The translations under genes were made by a program, and so were the position numbers. Positions 27,536 through 35,673 of a stretch of 64,000 nt of DNA are shown here, one piece after another. The notes beneath the pieces are model-generated. The model saw only the letters and a program-made list of their open reading frames with translations, did not search any database and was not told the DNA's origin. The DNA lies in NCBI RefSeq assembly GCF_051900535.1, contig NZ_JBHZGI010000005.1:1-64000 (forward strand), in the 5' to 3' direction. The number at the start of each line of letters is the position of its first letter. Positions within the stretch are counted from its first letter, which is position 1. The DNA is from Frateuria_A sp051900535. Its GTDB lineage: Bacteria; Pseudomonadota; Gammaproteobacteria; Xanthomonadales; Rhodanobacteraceae.

Positions 27536-28912
27536 TCAATCCATCGGCACGTACCGCACGCCCTCATCGTTCTCCACCACCAGCACCAGCTGCCGCGGCT
27601 GCATCGACACCAGGCCGCTCAGTTCGCGCAGGCTGGTGACACGCCGGTTGTTCACGCCGATGACGATGTCGCCCTGGTCCAGCCCGAGGCGACCCGCGCG
27701 ACTGCCGCCTTGCACCGACGTGACCGCCACGCCGGCGACACCCTGTCCGCGCTGCGCCATCGACAGCTCGCTGAAACGCACGCCGGCCAGGCGCGCATCG
27801 AGCGTGGCGCCGTCGACGGTGGCGAGCTTCTCCGGCGTCAGCGTGGCCTGCACCTGGCGCGGCTCGCCGTTGCGCGTGATCTTCAGCGTGACCTGGCTGC
27901 CCAGCGGCAACAGGCCCTCGGCATTGTGCAGCTCGTCGCTGTCATGCAGCGGCTTGCCGTCGATCGCCTGCAACACGTCGCCCGGCGCGAGTCCGGCATG
28001 CGACGCGGCCGAGTCGGGCGCGACGCGGGTCACCACCACGCCCTGGTCGGTCGACAGGCTCAGCAGCCGGGCGATGCGCGGGGTGATGTCCTGCGTCTGC
28101 ACGCCCAGGCTCCCGCGCACCACCTTGCCGTGCGCGATCAACTGCCGCATCACCTGCGTAGTGAGGTCGCTGGGAATGGCGAAGCCGATGCCCACGTTGC
28201 CGCCCGAGGGCGACAGGATCATCGTGTTGATGCCGACCAGCTCGCCGTTCAAGTTGACCAGCGCGCCGCCCGAATTGCCGGGGTTGATCGAGGCATCGGT
28301 CTGGATGAAGTTCTGATAGCCCGCGCCACCGAGCCCCGAGCGGCCCAGCGCCGAGACGATGCCCGAGGTGACCGTCTGCCCCAGCCCGAACGGATCGCCC
28401 ACCGCCACCACGAAGTCGCCCACGCGCAGGTTCGACGACCCGGCTACCGGCAGCGCCTTGAGGTCCTTGGCCGGGATCTGCACCACCGCCACGTCGGTGT
28501 CCGGATCGGTGCCGATCAGCTTGCCCTTGAAGGTGCGTCCGTCCTGCAGCGTCACCGTGATGTCGTCGGCGCCGCCGACCACGTGGTTGTTGGTCAGCAC
28601 GTAGCCCTTGGCCGCATCCACGATCACGCCCGAGCCCAGGCTCTGCTCCACCCGCTCGCGCGGCGAGGAGGGCAGGCCGAAGAACTGGCGGAAGATCGGA
28701 TCGTCGAAATACGGATCGCGCACCGCCACCCGCGTTTTGGTCGAGATGTTCACCACCGCCGGCGTCACCTTCTGGAGCATCGGCGCCAGCGAAGGCAGCG
28801 GCTGGCCGGCCACGCTCGCGGGCAGCGCGGCGCGACTGGCGAGCGGCCAGCCCAGCAGCAGCGCGCTGCACAGGATGAGGGCGCTCGCGAGCGAAGGGCG
28901 ACGGGCGGTCAT
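27536..28912 (-). CDS. degQ: DegQ/DegP-type periplasmic serine protease
   Basis: An HtrA-family protease and chaperone for misfolded periplasmic proteins. A signal peptide (about 1-30) precedes the trypsin-like domain with catalytic triad H110 (TNNHVVGG), D140 (DTDVAVVQ) and S214 (NPGNSGGAL). Two PDZ domains follow (about 265-350 and 375-455). 458 residues and a short LA loop fit DegQ better than DegP. A DegP/MucD label is also defensible. Confidence 0.93.
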   Translation of the reverse strand: MTARRPSLASALILCSALLLGWPLASRAALPASVAGQPLPSLAPMLQKVTPAVVNISTKTRVAVRDPYFDDPIFRQFFGLPSSPRERVEQSLGSGVIVDAAKGYVLTNNHVVGGADDITVTLQDGRTFKGKLIGTDPDTDVAVVQIPAKDLKALPVAGSSNLRVGDFVVAVGDPFGLGQTVTSGIVSALGRSGLGGAGYQNFIQTDASINPGNSGGALVNLNGELVGINTMILSPSGGNVGIGFAIPSDLTTQVMRQLIAHGKVVRGSLGVQTQDITPRIARLLSLSTDQGVVVTRVAPDSAASHAGLAPGDVLQAIDGKPLHDSDELHNAEGLLPLGSQVTLKITRNGEPRQVQATLTPEKLATVDGATLDARLAGVRFSELSMAQRGQGVAGVAVTSVQGGSRAGRLGLDQGDIVIGVNNRRVTSLRELSGLVSMQPRQLVLVVENDEGVRYVPMD

Positions 28913-29028
28913 GCGGTTCTCCTCAGAATGAAACGTACCGATCCCTGCGACTGTAAACCTGGCCCCGGGGTTCCACGGTGACGGCAACGCGCGGCGGATC
29001 CAGCGCCAGCCGATGCAGGCCGCGACCT

Positions 29029-29042
29029 ACAGAAATATCTGT
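29029..29042. promoter_or_regulatory. inverted repeat, possible second NrdR-like site
   Basis: ACAGA and TCTGT form a perfect 5-bp inverted repeat around AATA. It has the AT-rich centre of NrdR sites but lacks the GTGT end, and its centre is 58 bases from the better site at 29086-29101, which is not the usual spacing. Confidence 0.25.
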
Positions 29043-29085
29043 TGACGCCTACGCAGCCCGGCGATACCGTTCATGCCCGGTCGCA

Positions 29086-29101
29086 CCACAACATCTTGTG
29101 T
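29086..29101. promoter_or_regulatory. candidate NrdR box upstream of nrdJa
   Basis: The 16-mer CCACAACATCTTGTGT matches the recalled NrdR consensus acaCwAtATaTwGtgt at 13 of 16 positions and contains the perfect inverted repeat CACAA/TTGTG. NrdR represses ribonucleotide reductase operons when dATP is high. It lies 188 bases before the nrdJa ATG. The nrdR gene itself is not in this window. Confidence 0.5.
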
Positions 29102-29288
29102 GAGTCGTTCGGGCTCCCACCCAAGTGCTGTGTCGATGCGGCAACCTCGGGGGAGGCGCCGGAAGGCCGGATATTCAAGGAAAACGCACACGCTTCGCCT
29201 CGCCAGGGCCCCGAAGGGAACCGGCGGCGCAGCGCCGGCGTTGGTCAAAACAACAGATGGGTCGCAAGGCCGGGAGACAGACAATCCG

Positions 29289-31439
29289 ATGAGCACGATG
29301 CGTGCACCAGTCGCCGCCAACCGTGATGCCACGGCCATCCCGCTGCAGCCGGCTTCCTACGACATCTGGGACAAGAAGTACCGCCTGCGCACCAAGGCCG
29401 GCGAGCCGGTGGACGGCACCATCGACGAGACCTGGCAGCGCGTCGCGCGCGCTCTGTCCGACGTCGAGGCGACCGACGAGCTGCGCGCGCACTGGTACGA
29501 GCGCTTCCTGTGGGCGCTGCGCCGCGGCGCGATCCCGGCCGGCCGCATCACCTCCAACGCCGGTGCGCTGGAACACAAGCCGGCGACCTCCACGATCAAC
29601 TGCACCGTGTCCGGCACCATCCGCGACTCGATGGACGACATCCTGGAGAAAGTCCACGAAGCGGGCCTGACGCTGAAGGCCGGCTGCGGCATCGGCTACG
29701 AGTTCTCCACGCTGCGCCCGCGCGGCGCGTACGTCTCCGGCGCCGGAGCCTACACTTCCGGCCCGCTGTCGTTCATGGATATCTACGACAAGATGTGTTT
29801 CACCGTGTCGTCGGCCGGCGGCCGCCGCGGTGCGCAGATGGGCACGTTCGATATCTCGCATCCGGACGCCAAGGAATTCATCCGCGCCAAGCGCGAGGAC
29901 GGCCGGCTGCGCCAGTTCAACCTCTCCCTGCTGATCACCGACGGCTTCATGCAGGCGGTCGAGCACGACCAGGACTGGCCGCTGGTGTTCCCGGTGCACG
30001 TCAAGGAGCAGGGCGAGATCGACCTGACCGACCCGACCAAGGTCGTCTGGCGCGAGTGGCCCACCCACGAGAACTATGTCGACCGCGAGGACGGCCTGGT
30101 CGCCTGCAAGATCTACGGCACCATCCGCGCGCGGCACCTGTGGGACATGATCATGGTCTCGACGTATGACTACGCCGAGCCCGGGTTCATCCTGATCGAC
30201 AAGGTCAACGAGATGAACAACAACTGGTGGTGCGAGCACATCCGCGCCACCAATCCGTGCGGCGAGCAGCCGCTGCCGCCGTACGGCTCCTGCCTGCTCG
30301 GCTCGATCAACCTGACCACCTTCGTGCGCGACCCGTTCGGCCCGAAGGCCCGCTTCGACTGGGACGAATACCGCGAAGTGGTCAAGGTGTTCACCCGCAT
30401 GCTCGACAACGTAGTCGAGATCAACGGCCTGCCGCTGGAGCAGCAGCGCAACGAGATCATGAGCAAGCGCCGCCACGGCATGGGCTTCCTCGGCCTGGGC
30501 TCGACCCTGACCATGCTCAAGATGCGCTACGGCTCCGAAGCGGCGGTCGGCTTCACCGAGGACGTCTCGCGCGAGATGGCCGTCGCCGGCTGGGAAGTCG
30601 CACTGGATCTGGCCAAGGAAAAGGGCCCGGCCCCGGTGCTGGCGAAGGACTACACCGTCACCGGCGACATGCTGCGCAAGCGCCCGGAGATGGCCAAGGA
30701 CGGCTACAAGGTCGGCGACACCATCCGCGGCAGCGTGCTGCACGCCAAGTACAGCCGCTACATGCAGCGCATCGCCTCCGTCGCGCCGAACCTGGTCGAG
30801 CAGCTCGCCGAGACCGGCGCGCGCTTCACCCACCACAGCTCGATCGCGCCGACCGGCACCATCTCGCTGTCGCTGGCCAACAACGCCTCCAACGGCATCG
30901 AGCCCAGCTTCGCCCACCACTACTCGCGCAACGTGATCCGCGAGGGCAAGAAGTCCAAGGAAAAGGTCGAGGTCTACAGCTACGAGCTGCTCGCCTACCG
31001 CGCCCTCATCAACGCGAACGCGCTGCCGTTCACCGACGAGGCGGCCAACAAGCTGCCCGAGTACTTCGTAGCCGCCGACGACATCAGCCCGAAGGAACAC
31101 GTGGACATCCAGGCCGCCTCGCAGAAGTGGATCGACTCGTCCATTTCCAAGACCGCCAACGTCCCCACCGACTACCCGTACGAAGACTTCAAGGACATCT
31201 ACTTCTACGCCTACAAGCAGGGCCTGAAGGGATGCACCACCTTCCGCTTCAACCCTGCCGCCTTCCAGGGCGTGCTGGTCAAGGAGACGGACCTTGCGAA
31301 CACCCTCTACCGCTTTGAATTGGAAGACGGTAGCGTTATCGAACTGAAGGGAAATGAGCAGGTGGAATACGACGGCGAAATGCACACCGCCGCCAACCTG
31401 TTCGATGCCCTGAAGGAAGGCTATTACGGCAAGTTCTAG
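29289..31439 (+). CDS. nrdJa: class II ribonucleotide reductase, large part NrdJa
   Basis: Adenosylcobalamin-dependent ribonucleotide reductase makes deoxyribonucleotides by a cobalamin-generated thiyl radical and does not need oxygen. The 716 residues contain the catalytic barrel: C105 in NCTVSGT, the GCGIGYEFSTLRPRG loop, and the radical cysteine C324 in NPCGEQPLPP. The protein ends at GYYGKF and lacks the usual C-terminal zinc/cysteine tail, which is encoded separately at 32356-33093. This two-gene split is known from Pseudomonas (NrdJa/NrdJb). The ATG at 29289 is preferred; upstream in-frame sequence is not protein-like. Confidence 0.93.
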   Translation: MSTMRAPVAANRDATAIPLQPASYDIWDKKYRLRTKAGEPVDGTIDETWQRVARALSDVEATDELRAHWYERFLWALRRGAIPAGRITSNAGALEHKPATSTINCTVSGTIRDSMDDILEKVHEAGLTLKAGCGIGYEFSTLRPRGAYVSGAGAYTSGPLSFMDIYDKMCFTVSSAGGRRGAQMGTFDISHPDAKEFIRAKREDGRLRQFNLSLLITDGFMQAVEHDQDWPLVFPVHVKEQGEIDLTDPTKVVWREWPTHENYVDREDGLVACKIYGTIRARHLWDMIMVSTYDYAEPGFILIDKVNEMNNNWWCEHIRATNPCGEQPLPPYGSCLLGSINLTTFVRDPFGPKARFDWDEYREVVKVFTRMLDNVVEINGLPLEQQRNEIMSKRRHGMGFLGLGSTLTMLKMRYGSEAAVGFTEDVSREMAVAGWEVALDLAKEKGPAPVLAKDYTVTGDMLRKRPEMAKDGYKVGDTIRGSVLHAKYSRYMQRIASVAPNLVEQLAETGARFTHHSSIAPTGTISLSLANNASNGIEPSFAHHYSRNVIREGKKSKEKVEVYSYELLAYRALINANALPFTDEAANKLPEYFVAADDISPKEHVDIQAASQKWIDSSISKTANVPTDYPYEDFKDIYFYAYKQGLKGCTTFRFNPAAFQGVLVKETDLANTLYRFELEDGSVIELKGNEQVEYDGEMHTAANLFDALKEGYYGKF

Positions 31440-31485
31440 CCAACGCAGGTCTCACACAAAAACCTAAGTCGGAGGGGAAGACCAG

Positions 31486-32100
31486 ATGTCCATCGATACC
31501 GAGAACCAAGCGCAGAACAGTTCCATGCCGTCCACGGGCGACACGCCGGCCGCTGCGCCGATGGGCGCCCCGGCTCCGCAGACGCCGGCACCGGCGAAGA
31601 AGGCTGCGCCGAAGAAGTCGTCGGCCAAGAAGGCGGCTCCGAAGAAGGCCGCCGCCAAGAAGGCCGCGCCGAAGAAGGCCGCCGCCAAGAAGGCTGCACC
31701 GAAGAAGGCCGCCGCCAAGAAGGCTGCGCCGAAGAAGGCCGCCGCCAAGAAGGCTGCACCGAAGAAGGCCGCCGCCAAGAAGGCTGCGCCGAAGAAGGCC
31801 GCTGCCAAGAAGGCTGCGCCGAAGAAGGCCGCCGCCAAGAAGGCTGCGCCGAAGAAGGCTGCCGCCAAGAAGGCGGCTCCGAAGAAGGCCGCTGCCAAGA
31901 AGGGCGCTTCGAAGAAGGCGGTTGCCAGGAAGTCGCCGGCCAAGAAGGTCAGCAGCAAGAAGACGGCCATGAAGAAGGCCGCTCCCAAGAAGGCGGCAGG
32001 GAAGAAGTCCGCCAGCAAGAAGGCCGTCGCCAAGTCGACGGTCAAGCGGTCCACTGCCAGCAAGAAGGCGGCGCCGAAGAAGGCTGCCCGCCGCAAGTAA
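31486..32100 (+). CDS. histone H1-like lysine/alanine repeat protein
   Basis: A 204-residue, extremely basic protein. The first 35 residues are Ser/Pro/Ala-rich and uncharged; the rest is built from KKAAPKK repeats with a degenerate C-terminal tail rich in KKAAPKKAARRK. It resembles H1 tails, AlgP of Pseudomonas and bacterial Hc/HctB proteins, which bind DNA and compact the nucleoid. A strong GGAGG (31471-31475) lies upstream of the ATG. It sits between the two halves of the class II reductase, which is unusual. Confidence 0.85.
   Translation: MSIDTENQAQNSSMPSTGDTPAAAPMGAPAPQTPAPAKKAAPKKSSAKKAAPKKAAAKKAAPKKAAAKKAAPKKAAAKKAAPKKAAAKKAAPKKAAAKKAAPKKAAAKKAAPKKAAAKKAAPKKAAAKKAAPKKAAAKKGASKKAVARKSPAKKVSSKKTAMKKAAPKKAAGKKSASKKAVAKSTVKRSTASKKAAPKKAARRK
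31627..31896 (+). repeat. nine tandem 30-bp repeats inside the histone-like gene
   Basis: Nine consecutive 30-base units each encode KKAAPKKAAA. Units differ by synonymous changes such as GCC/GCT/GCG for alanine. The array is in phase with the reading frame, so copy-number change by slippage or recombination would lengthen or shorten the protein by ten residues without a frameshift. Confidence 0.92.
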
Positions 32101-32110
32101 GCCCTACCGT

Positions 32111-32138
32111 CTCCGGCCCGGGTTCGCCCGGGCCGGAG
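32111..32138 (+). terminator. UUCG-capped hairpin after the histone-like gene
   Basis: Twelve-base arms CTCCGGCCCGGG and CCCGGGCCGGAG enclose a TTCG loop, an exceptionally stable tetraloop hairpin, ten bases after the stop. Only a short TCTTC follows, so termination may be partial, which would leave some read-through to nrdJb. Confidence 0.6.
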
Positions 32139-32355
32139 TCTTCAGCACCACCCGCGCCGCGCGCACCGCCCTCCCGCCAGGGACCGCGAACCGAAAGCCA
32201 CCAACCGCGCGCACTACCGTTGCGCACAAGCGGAAATCCATTTGCTCCTGCCCTCGACGGGCCGCCCCAGATGGATTCCCCCTTCTGCGAGCTTCCACGC
32301 CTCGTCCAACCACCGGCCGCCCGTCGACGGCCCGCCAGAGAAAGAGAAAACACCC

Positions 32356-33093
32356 ATGACGATCAAGATCGAAAAGAAGATCAAGGGCTACCAGGTCGTC
32401 AAGCCCGAAGAGAAGGCCGCCCCGGCCGCCGCCGCGCCCGAGAAGAAGGCCGCCGAGCCGCGCCAGGCCGAGATCATCCAGATGCACGAGAGCGTCGAGC
32501 GGCCCGAATCGCTGGTCGGCTCCACCTTCAAGATCAAGTCGCCGCTGTTCGAGCACGCGCTGTACGTCACCATCAACGACATCGTGCTCAACCAGGGCAC
32601 CCCGCACGAGATGCGCCGGCCGTTCGAGATCTTCATCAACTCGAAGAACATGGACCACTTCCAGTGGATCGTCGCGCTCACCCGCATCCTCTCCGCCGTG
32701 TTCCGCAAGGGCGGCGACGTGACCTTCCTGGTGGAGGAGATGAAGGCGGTGTTCGACCCGCGCGGTGGGTACTTCAAGGCCGGTGGGGTTTATATGCCGA
32801 GCATCGTGGCCGAGATTGGCGCCGTGATCGAGCAGCATATGAAGAACATCGGGCTCATCCATGATCCGGAGATGGATGAGGCGCAGAAGAAGCTGGTGGC
32901 CGAGAAGCGGGCGGCTTACGAGGCGGCTGCGGCGGGTAAGAAGGCGGCTGAGGCGGCGGCGTCCAGCAGCGAGAGCAGTGCCGGTGGGTTTCCGCCGGGG
33001 GCGACCTTGTGCGCCAAGTGCAATACGCAGGCGCTGGTGCTGATGGATGGGTGTCAGACTTGTTTGAATTGTGGGTATTCGAAGTGCGGGTGA
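32356..33093 (+). CDS. nrdJb: class II ribonucleotide reductase, small part NrdJb (TSCPD domain)
   Basis: A 245-residue protein matching the C-terminal part of single-chain class II reductases. The TSCPD-like region contains NSKNMDHFQWIVALTRILSAVFRKGGD (cut here as NSKNMDHFQW near residue 95). The C-terminus has CAKC and CLNCGYSKCG, a probable zinc/redox cysteine cluster that re-reduces the active site. An alanine/glutamate-rich helix (residues 190-215) links the two. In Pseudomonas both halves are needed for activity. The ATG at 32356 lies 255 bases after the histone-like gene. Confidence 0.88.
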   Translation: MTIKIEKKIKGYQVVKPEEKAAPAAAAPEKKAAEPRQAEIIQMHESVERPESLVGSTFKIKSPLFEHALYVTINDIVLNQGTPHEMRRPFEIFINSKNMDHFQWIVALTRILSAVFRKGGDVTFLVEEMKAVFDPRGGYFKAGGVYMPSIVAEIGAVIEQHMKNIGLIHDPEMDEAQKKLVAEKRAAYEAAAAGKKAAEAAASSSESSAGGFPPGATLCAKCNTQALVLMDGCQTCLNCGYSKCG

Positions 33094-33100
33094 TCTAAAA

Positions 33101-34018
33101 ATGGGCGGACGTACATTACGTCTCTTTCTCGTTGACGGCAGCCCTAGTGGGCTGATTACGGCTGAGATTATGAATTGGACAGGCCACGTATTGACCGGAC
33201 CTCGTTCCATGCTCGCCGATCTTCTTCAGCGGCCCGAAATTGCGCGTACGGGTGTTTATTTTTTAGTTGGCCCAGACTTCGACAACCTTGCGCGTACCCG
33301 AGTCTATATCGGAGAGACAGACGACGTAGCTGTACGCCTTAAGCAGCACAACCGCTCAGGCGAGCAGGGTGGTAAGGATTTTTGGGAACGTGTATGCGTT
33401 GTAACTAGCAAAGATCATAATTTAACAAAAGCGCATGTTAAACATCTAGAAAGCTTGTTGATCGCTGCCGCAAGAGACTCGGGAAGATCCGTGTTGGAGA
33501 ATGGCAATCAGCCCGACTACACCTCGTTGCCCGAGGCCGATAAGGCCGACATGGCTTTTTTTGATGAGCAGATTAGAACCGTTCTTCCCGTTCTGGGCTT
33601 TGACTTTTTGCGCAGCCGGCCACATATAGGCCCCCGAAATTGTCTGACCTCGGGGCCCGCCAATGCCATGCCGATATTCTCGATGAGTGTTCCTAAGCAT
33701 GGCGTATCTGCCGAGGCGCGCGAGCAGGACGGCGACTTCATCGTATTGAGCGGCTCAACGTCTCGCGACCATTGGAGCAGCTCACACCACGCGGGATATC
33801 AATTGTTGTTCGAACAGCTGGTCCAGGATGGCGTGTTGTCGGACGTGGAGGCGGGTGTGCGCAGATTCACGATCGATTTCGCTTTCTCTAGTCCCAGTGC
33901 TGCGGCCGCAATCGTGTCAGGACGACCGACAAATGGTCGGATCTCGTGGGTCGATAAGGATAGCGGTGTGACATATGCACAATGGCAGGAGCAGCGTGTC
34001 GATAATATGGTTGTCTAA
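33101..34018 (+). CDS. GIY-YIG nuclease family protein
   Basis: A 305-residue protein with a GIY-YIG core: G51-V-Y53 and V68-Y-I-G71 separated by 14 residues, followed by ETDDVAVRLKQH. This catalytic fold occurs in homing endonucleases, UvrC, restriction enzymes and many uncharacterised proteins. The C-terminal third resembles the DUF4357 accessory region seen in stand-alone GIY-YIG proteins. It begins only seven bases after nrdJb, yet GC content and codon use drop sharply here, a sign of horizontal acquisition. Its role (repair or defence) cannot be decided. Confidence 0.8.
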   Translation: MGGRTLRLFLVDGSPSGLITAEIMNWTGHVLTGPRSMLADLLQRPEIARTGVYFLVGPDFDNLARTRVYIGETDDVAVRLKQHNRSGEQGGKDFWERVCVVTSKDHNLTKAHVKHLESLLIAAARDSGRSVLENGNQPDYTSLPEADKADMAFFDEQIRTVLPVLGFDFLRSRPHIGPRNCLTSGPANAMPIFSMSVPKHGVSAEAREQDGDFIVLSGSTSRDHWSSSHHAGYQLLFEQLVQDGVLSDVEAGVRRFTIDFAFSSPSAAAAIVSGRPTNGRISWVDKDSGVTYAQWQEQRVDNMVV

Positions 34019-34091
34019 ACCCTCAGGTTAATAACCAGGCTGGCGAGTTCTCTTCCAAGCGCAGGATTGGGAGTTCGCTGACGTGAGGAAT

Positions 34092-34168
34092 AAAAGGGGC
34101 GTGGCTAATTAAACAGGGTTGCTTGCATATGGGCGACCTACTTAATTCGCCACGCCCCCTTTTTTTTG
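34092..34168 (+). terminator. long palindrome (family B) acting as terminator
   Basis: Left arm AAAGGGGCGTGGC-TAATTAA (34093-34112) pairs with TTAATT-C-GCCACGCCCC (34142-34160) and is followed by a run of eight T. It ends the GIY-YIG transcript convincingly. The AAAGGGG...AATTAAA motif recurs at 36078, 36231 and 39627, so it is also a member of a dispersed repeat family. Confidence 0.72.
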
Positions 34169-34296
34169 CAGGGTTTACCAAGCAGCCTGAGAGTAAGTCA
34201 CGCGGCTGGGCAATGTTCAGGCGGGACGCGTCATGAACTATCGGAAGCAGCCCTAATTCCCTTGGGTAGGTACGTTCTCGTAGAGGAAACGGTAGC

Positions 34297-34872
34297 GTGA
34301 ATGTGCAAATCACTGAGGAACGCTACTTCTCTCCCCACCATATGCTCCTGCGTGCGGCCGGCGCTTCCGTCTTTGCTGCTCAGCAGCGTCACGTCAGCGG
34401 GCGGGAACTACATATCCTGACAGCGATGGTGATGAGCGCGCTGTCAGTGGAGGCGCTCTGTAATGCTATTGGGTATCGCGTGGTTCCGGGATGGAAGGAC
34501 TTTGAGCAGATTCCTGCGTGGGCAAAAATTAGGTTGCTATGCGGTACTCTAAAAATAGACTACGACAAGGGCTGTGCACCTTGGCAGCAACTTAAGGCAC
34601 TGTTGACGTTCCGCAACGCAACCGCTCATGGTAAGCCCGAGAGAGTTCTGGCTAAGTACACGCTAGCCAATGCAGATTACGATGGTTTGGCAGTCAACCG
34701 AATTCAGGAGCCGCTTTCGAAGTTCGAATCAAGCATAACCCTGGAGAATGCGCGTTTATCTCTCGCTTGCGTAAGAGAGGTCGAAAGAATATTGACCTCA
34801 AGATTACCATTTGAGTCCCAGATGGGTCTTATGGTTGAGGCTTGGACTCACTGCGTCACTGAAGTTGATTGA
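34297..34872 (+). CDS. HEPN-motif protein of unknown function
   Basis: A 191-residue, mostly helical protein with low GC. The segment R106-N-A-T-A-H111 matches the Rx4-6H motif of HEPN domains, many of which are RNases in toxin-antitoxin and abortive-infection systems; others are non-catalytic helpers. The flanking helices (HILTAMVMSALSVEALCNAIGY and WQQLKALLTFRNATAHG, given in short) resemble HEPN helix arrangement. The start is GTG at 34297. No obvious antitoxin (MNT) gene is adjacent. The HEPN call rests on one motif, so it is tentative. Confidence 0.55.
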   Translation: MNVQITEERYFSPHHMLLRAAGASVFAAQQRHVSGRELHILTAMVMSALSVEALCNAIGYRVVPGWKDFEQIPAWAKIRLLCGTLKIDYDKGCAPWQQLKALLTFRNATAHGKPERVLAKYTLANADYDGLAVNRIQEPLSKFESSITLENARLSLACVREVERILTSRLPFESQMGLMVEAWTHCVTEVD

Positions 34873-35031
34873 AAATCATAGGCTTAATTAATGTTCGGCG
34901 CTCGCTCCGCGTCCTTGTGGTCTGTTTGGAGAGCGATTGCCTGCTTTAAGACTGTCTCTTATCTAACGCCAAAAGACGTTTGAAAAGTGCGCCTTCGAGA
35001 AATAAGGCTTGAATATTTGGAGGAGAGATCG

Positions 35032-35466
35032 ATGGGGCGGGACGTTAGTGACTACGAAGGTCATTTCGCGAATTACGCGGAGTACTCCAAAACGCTGCGG
35101 TCTTGGCTAGTTGCGTACGGCATCGGCGGGCCGGCCCTTTTTTTGCTTGGTAAAGACGCACCGGCGAAGCTGTCAGCATCTCCCCAACTAAGAACCATAG
35201 TTACACTTTTCGTCGTCGGAGTTTCTCTCCAGATTGGACTGGCCCTCGTCAATAAGTGGGCGGCCTGGCACATGTATTGTGGAGCCTACGACAAGCACCT
35301 CGAAGCCAGGGGTGATCCCGAGTGCAATAACCACCACCTTTCGCGAACATACGATGCCTGGCGTTGGATAAATAGACAGAGCTGGGTCGATTTCATCGTC
35401 GACGTTGCGACGCTGTGGGCATTTTCACGCGCATCGTGGCTTGTTCTCAAGATTTTGCTCTCATGA
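35032..35466 (+). CDS. small membrane protein, unknown
   Basis: A 144-residue protein with about three hydrophobic segments: WLVAYGIGGPALFLLG (near 22-40), TIVTLFVVGVSLQIGLALV (near 52-72) and FIVDVATLWAF...LVLKILL at the C-terminus. The ATG at 35032 is favoured over an upstream GTG because GGAGGAG lies just before it. I do not recognise the family. It follows the HEPN-motif gene on the same strand in the same low-GC stretch. Confidence 0.65.
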   Translation: MGRDVSDYEGHFANYAEYSKTLRSWLVAYGIGGPALFLLGKDAPAKLSASPQLRTIVTLFVVGVSLQIGLALVNKWAAWHMYCGAYDKHLEARGDPECNNHHLSRTYDAWRWINRQSWVDFIVDVATLWAFSRASWLVLKILLS

Positions 35467-35477
35467 CCAAAACCAAA

Positions 35478-35556
35478 AACAGGGGTCAGAGTGCGCTTTT
35501 TTGTAAAGTCGACTCTGACCCCGTTTGCGAAAATAACGGGGTCAGATTCACTTTTC
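35478..35556. repeat. family A palindrome (GGGGTCAG type), complex copy
   Basis: ACAGGGGTCAGAGT (35479-35492) is mirrored by ACTCTGACCCCGTT (35512-35525), and a second mirrored AACGGGGTCAGAT follows at about 35535. The copy lies just after the small membrane protein gene and could form alternative hairpins. The same GGGGTCAG core recurs at 36894, 38747 and 41116. Confidence 0.75.
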
Positions 35557-35673
35557 GAGCGCAACGGGCCGGATGCCATTTTCTTTTGGGGTCGAAAAAA
35601 ATGGGGCCGGTTCCCGAGAGTTGAACGCGACCTCTGTAAACGAACCAACCCGGTGTCTTGATGGAGGTGGGGG

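Larger units (their letters stand above)
28913..29288. other. 376-bp intergenic region between degQ and nrdJa
   Basis: Divergent promoters for degQ and nrdJa must lie here. The visible structure is two short inverted repeats that resemble NrdR boxes and are listed separately. A GGGAGACAGA segment about a dozen bases before the nrdJa ATG may serve as ribosome-binding site. No gene is supported. Confidence 0.6.

Noticed and set aside
29216..29288. Possible cobalamin riboswitch before the B12-dependent nrdJa
   Set aside because: GAAGGGAACCGG and CCGGGAGAC recall parts of the riboswitch and B12 box, but the conserved core (GCCACTG-like and CCKGCC ends) is missing, and a B12-dependent enzyme is not expected to be shut off by cobalamin. 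A covariance-model search would decide.
31627..31896. CRISPR-like appearance of regular 30-bp units
   Set aside because: Units are contiguous without unique spacers and translate in frame to KKAAPKKAAA, so this is a coding tandem repeat.
34092..34168. Possible attachment site or integron attC
   Set aside because: The imperfect palindrome with a T-run recurs in the region as a repeat family and no integrase gene is near, so a terminator-like repeat explains it.
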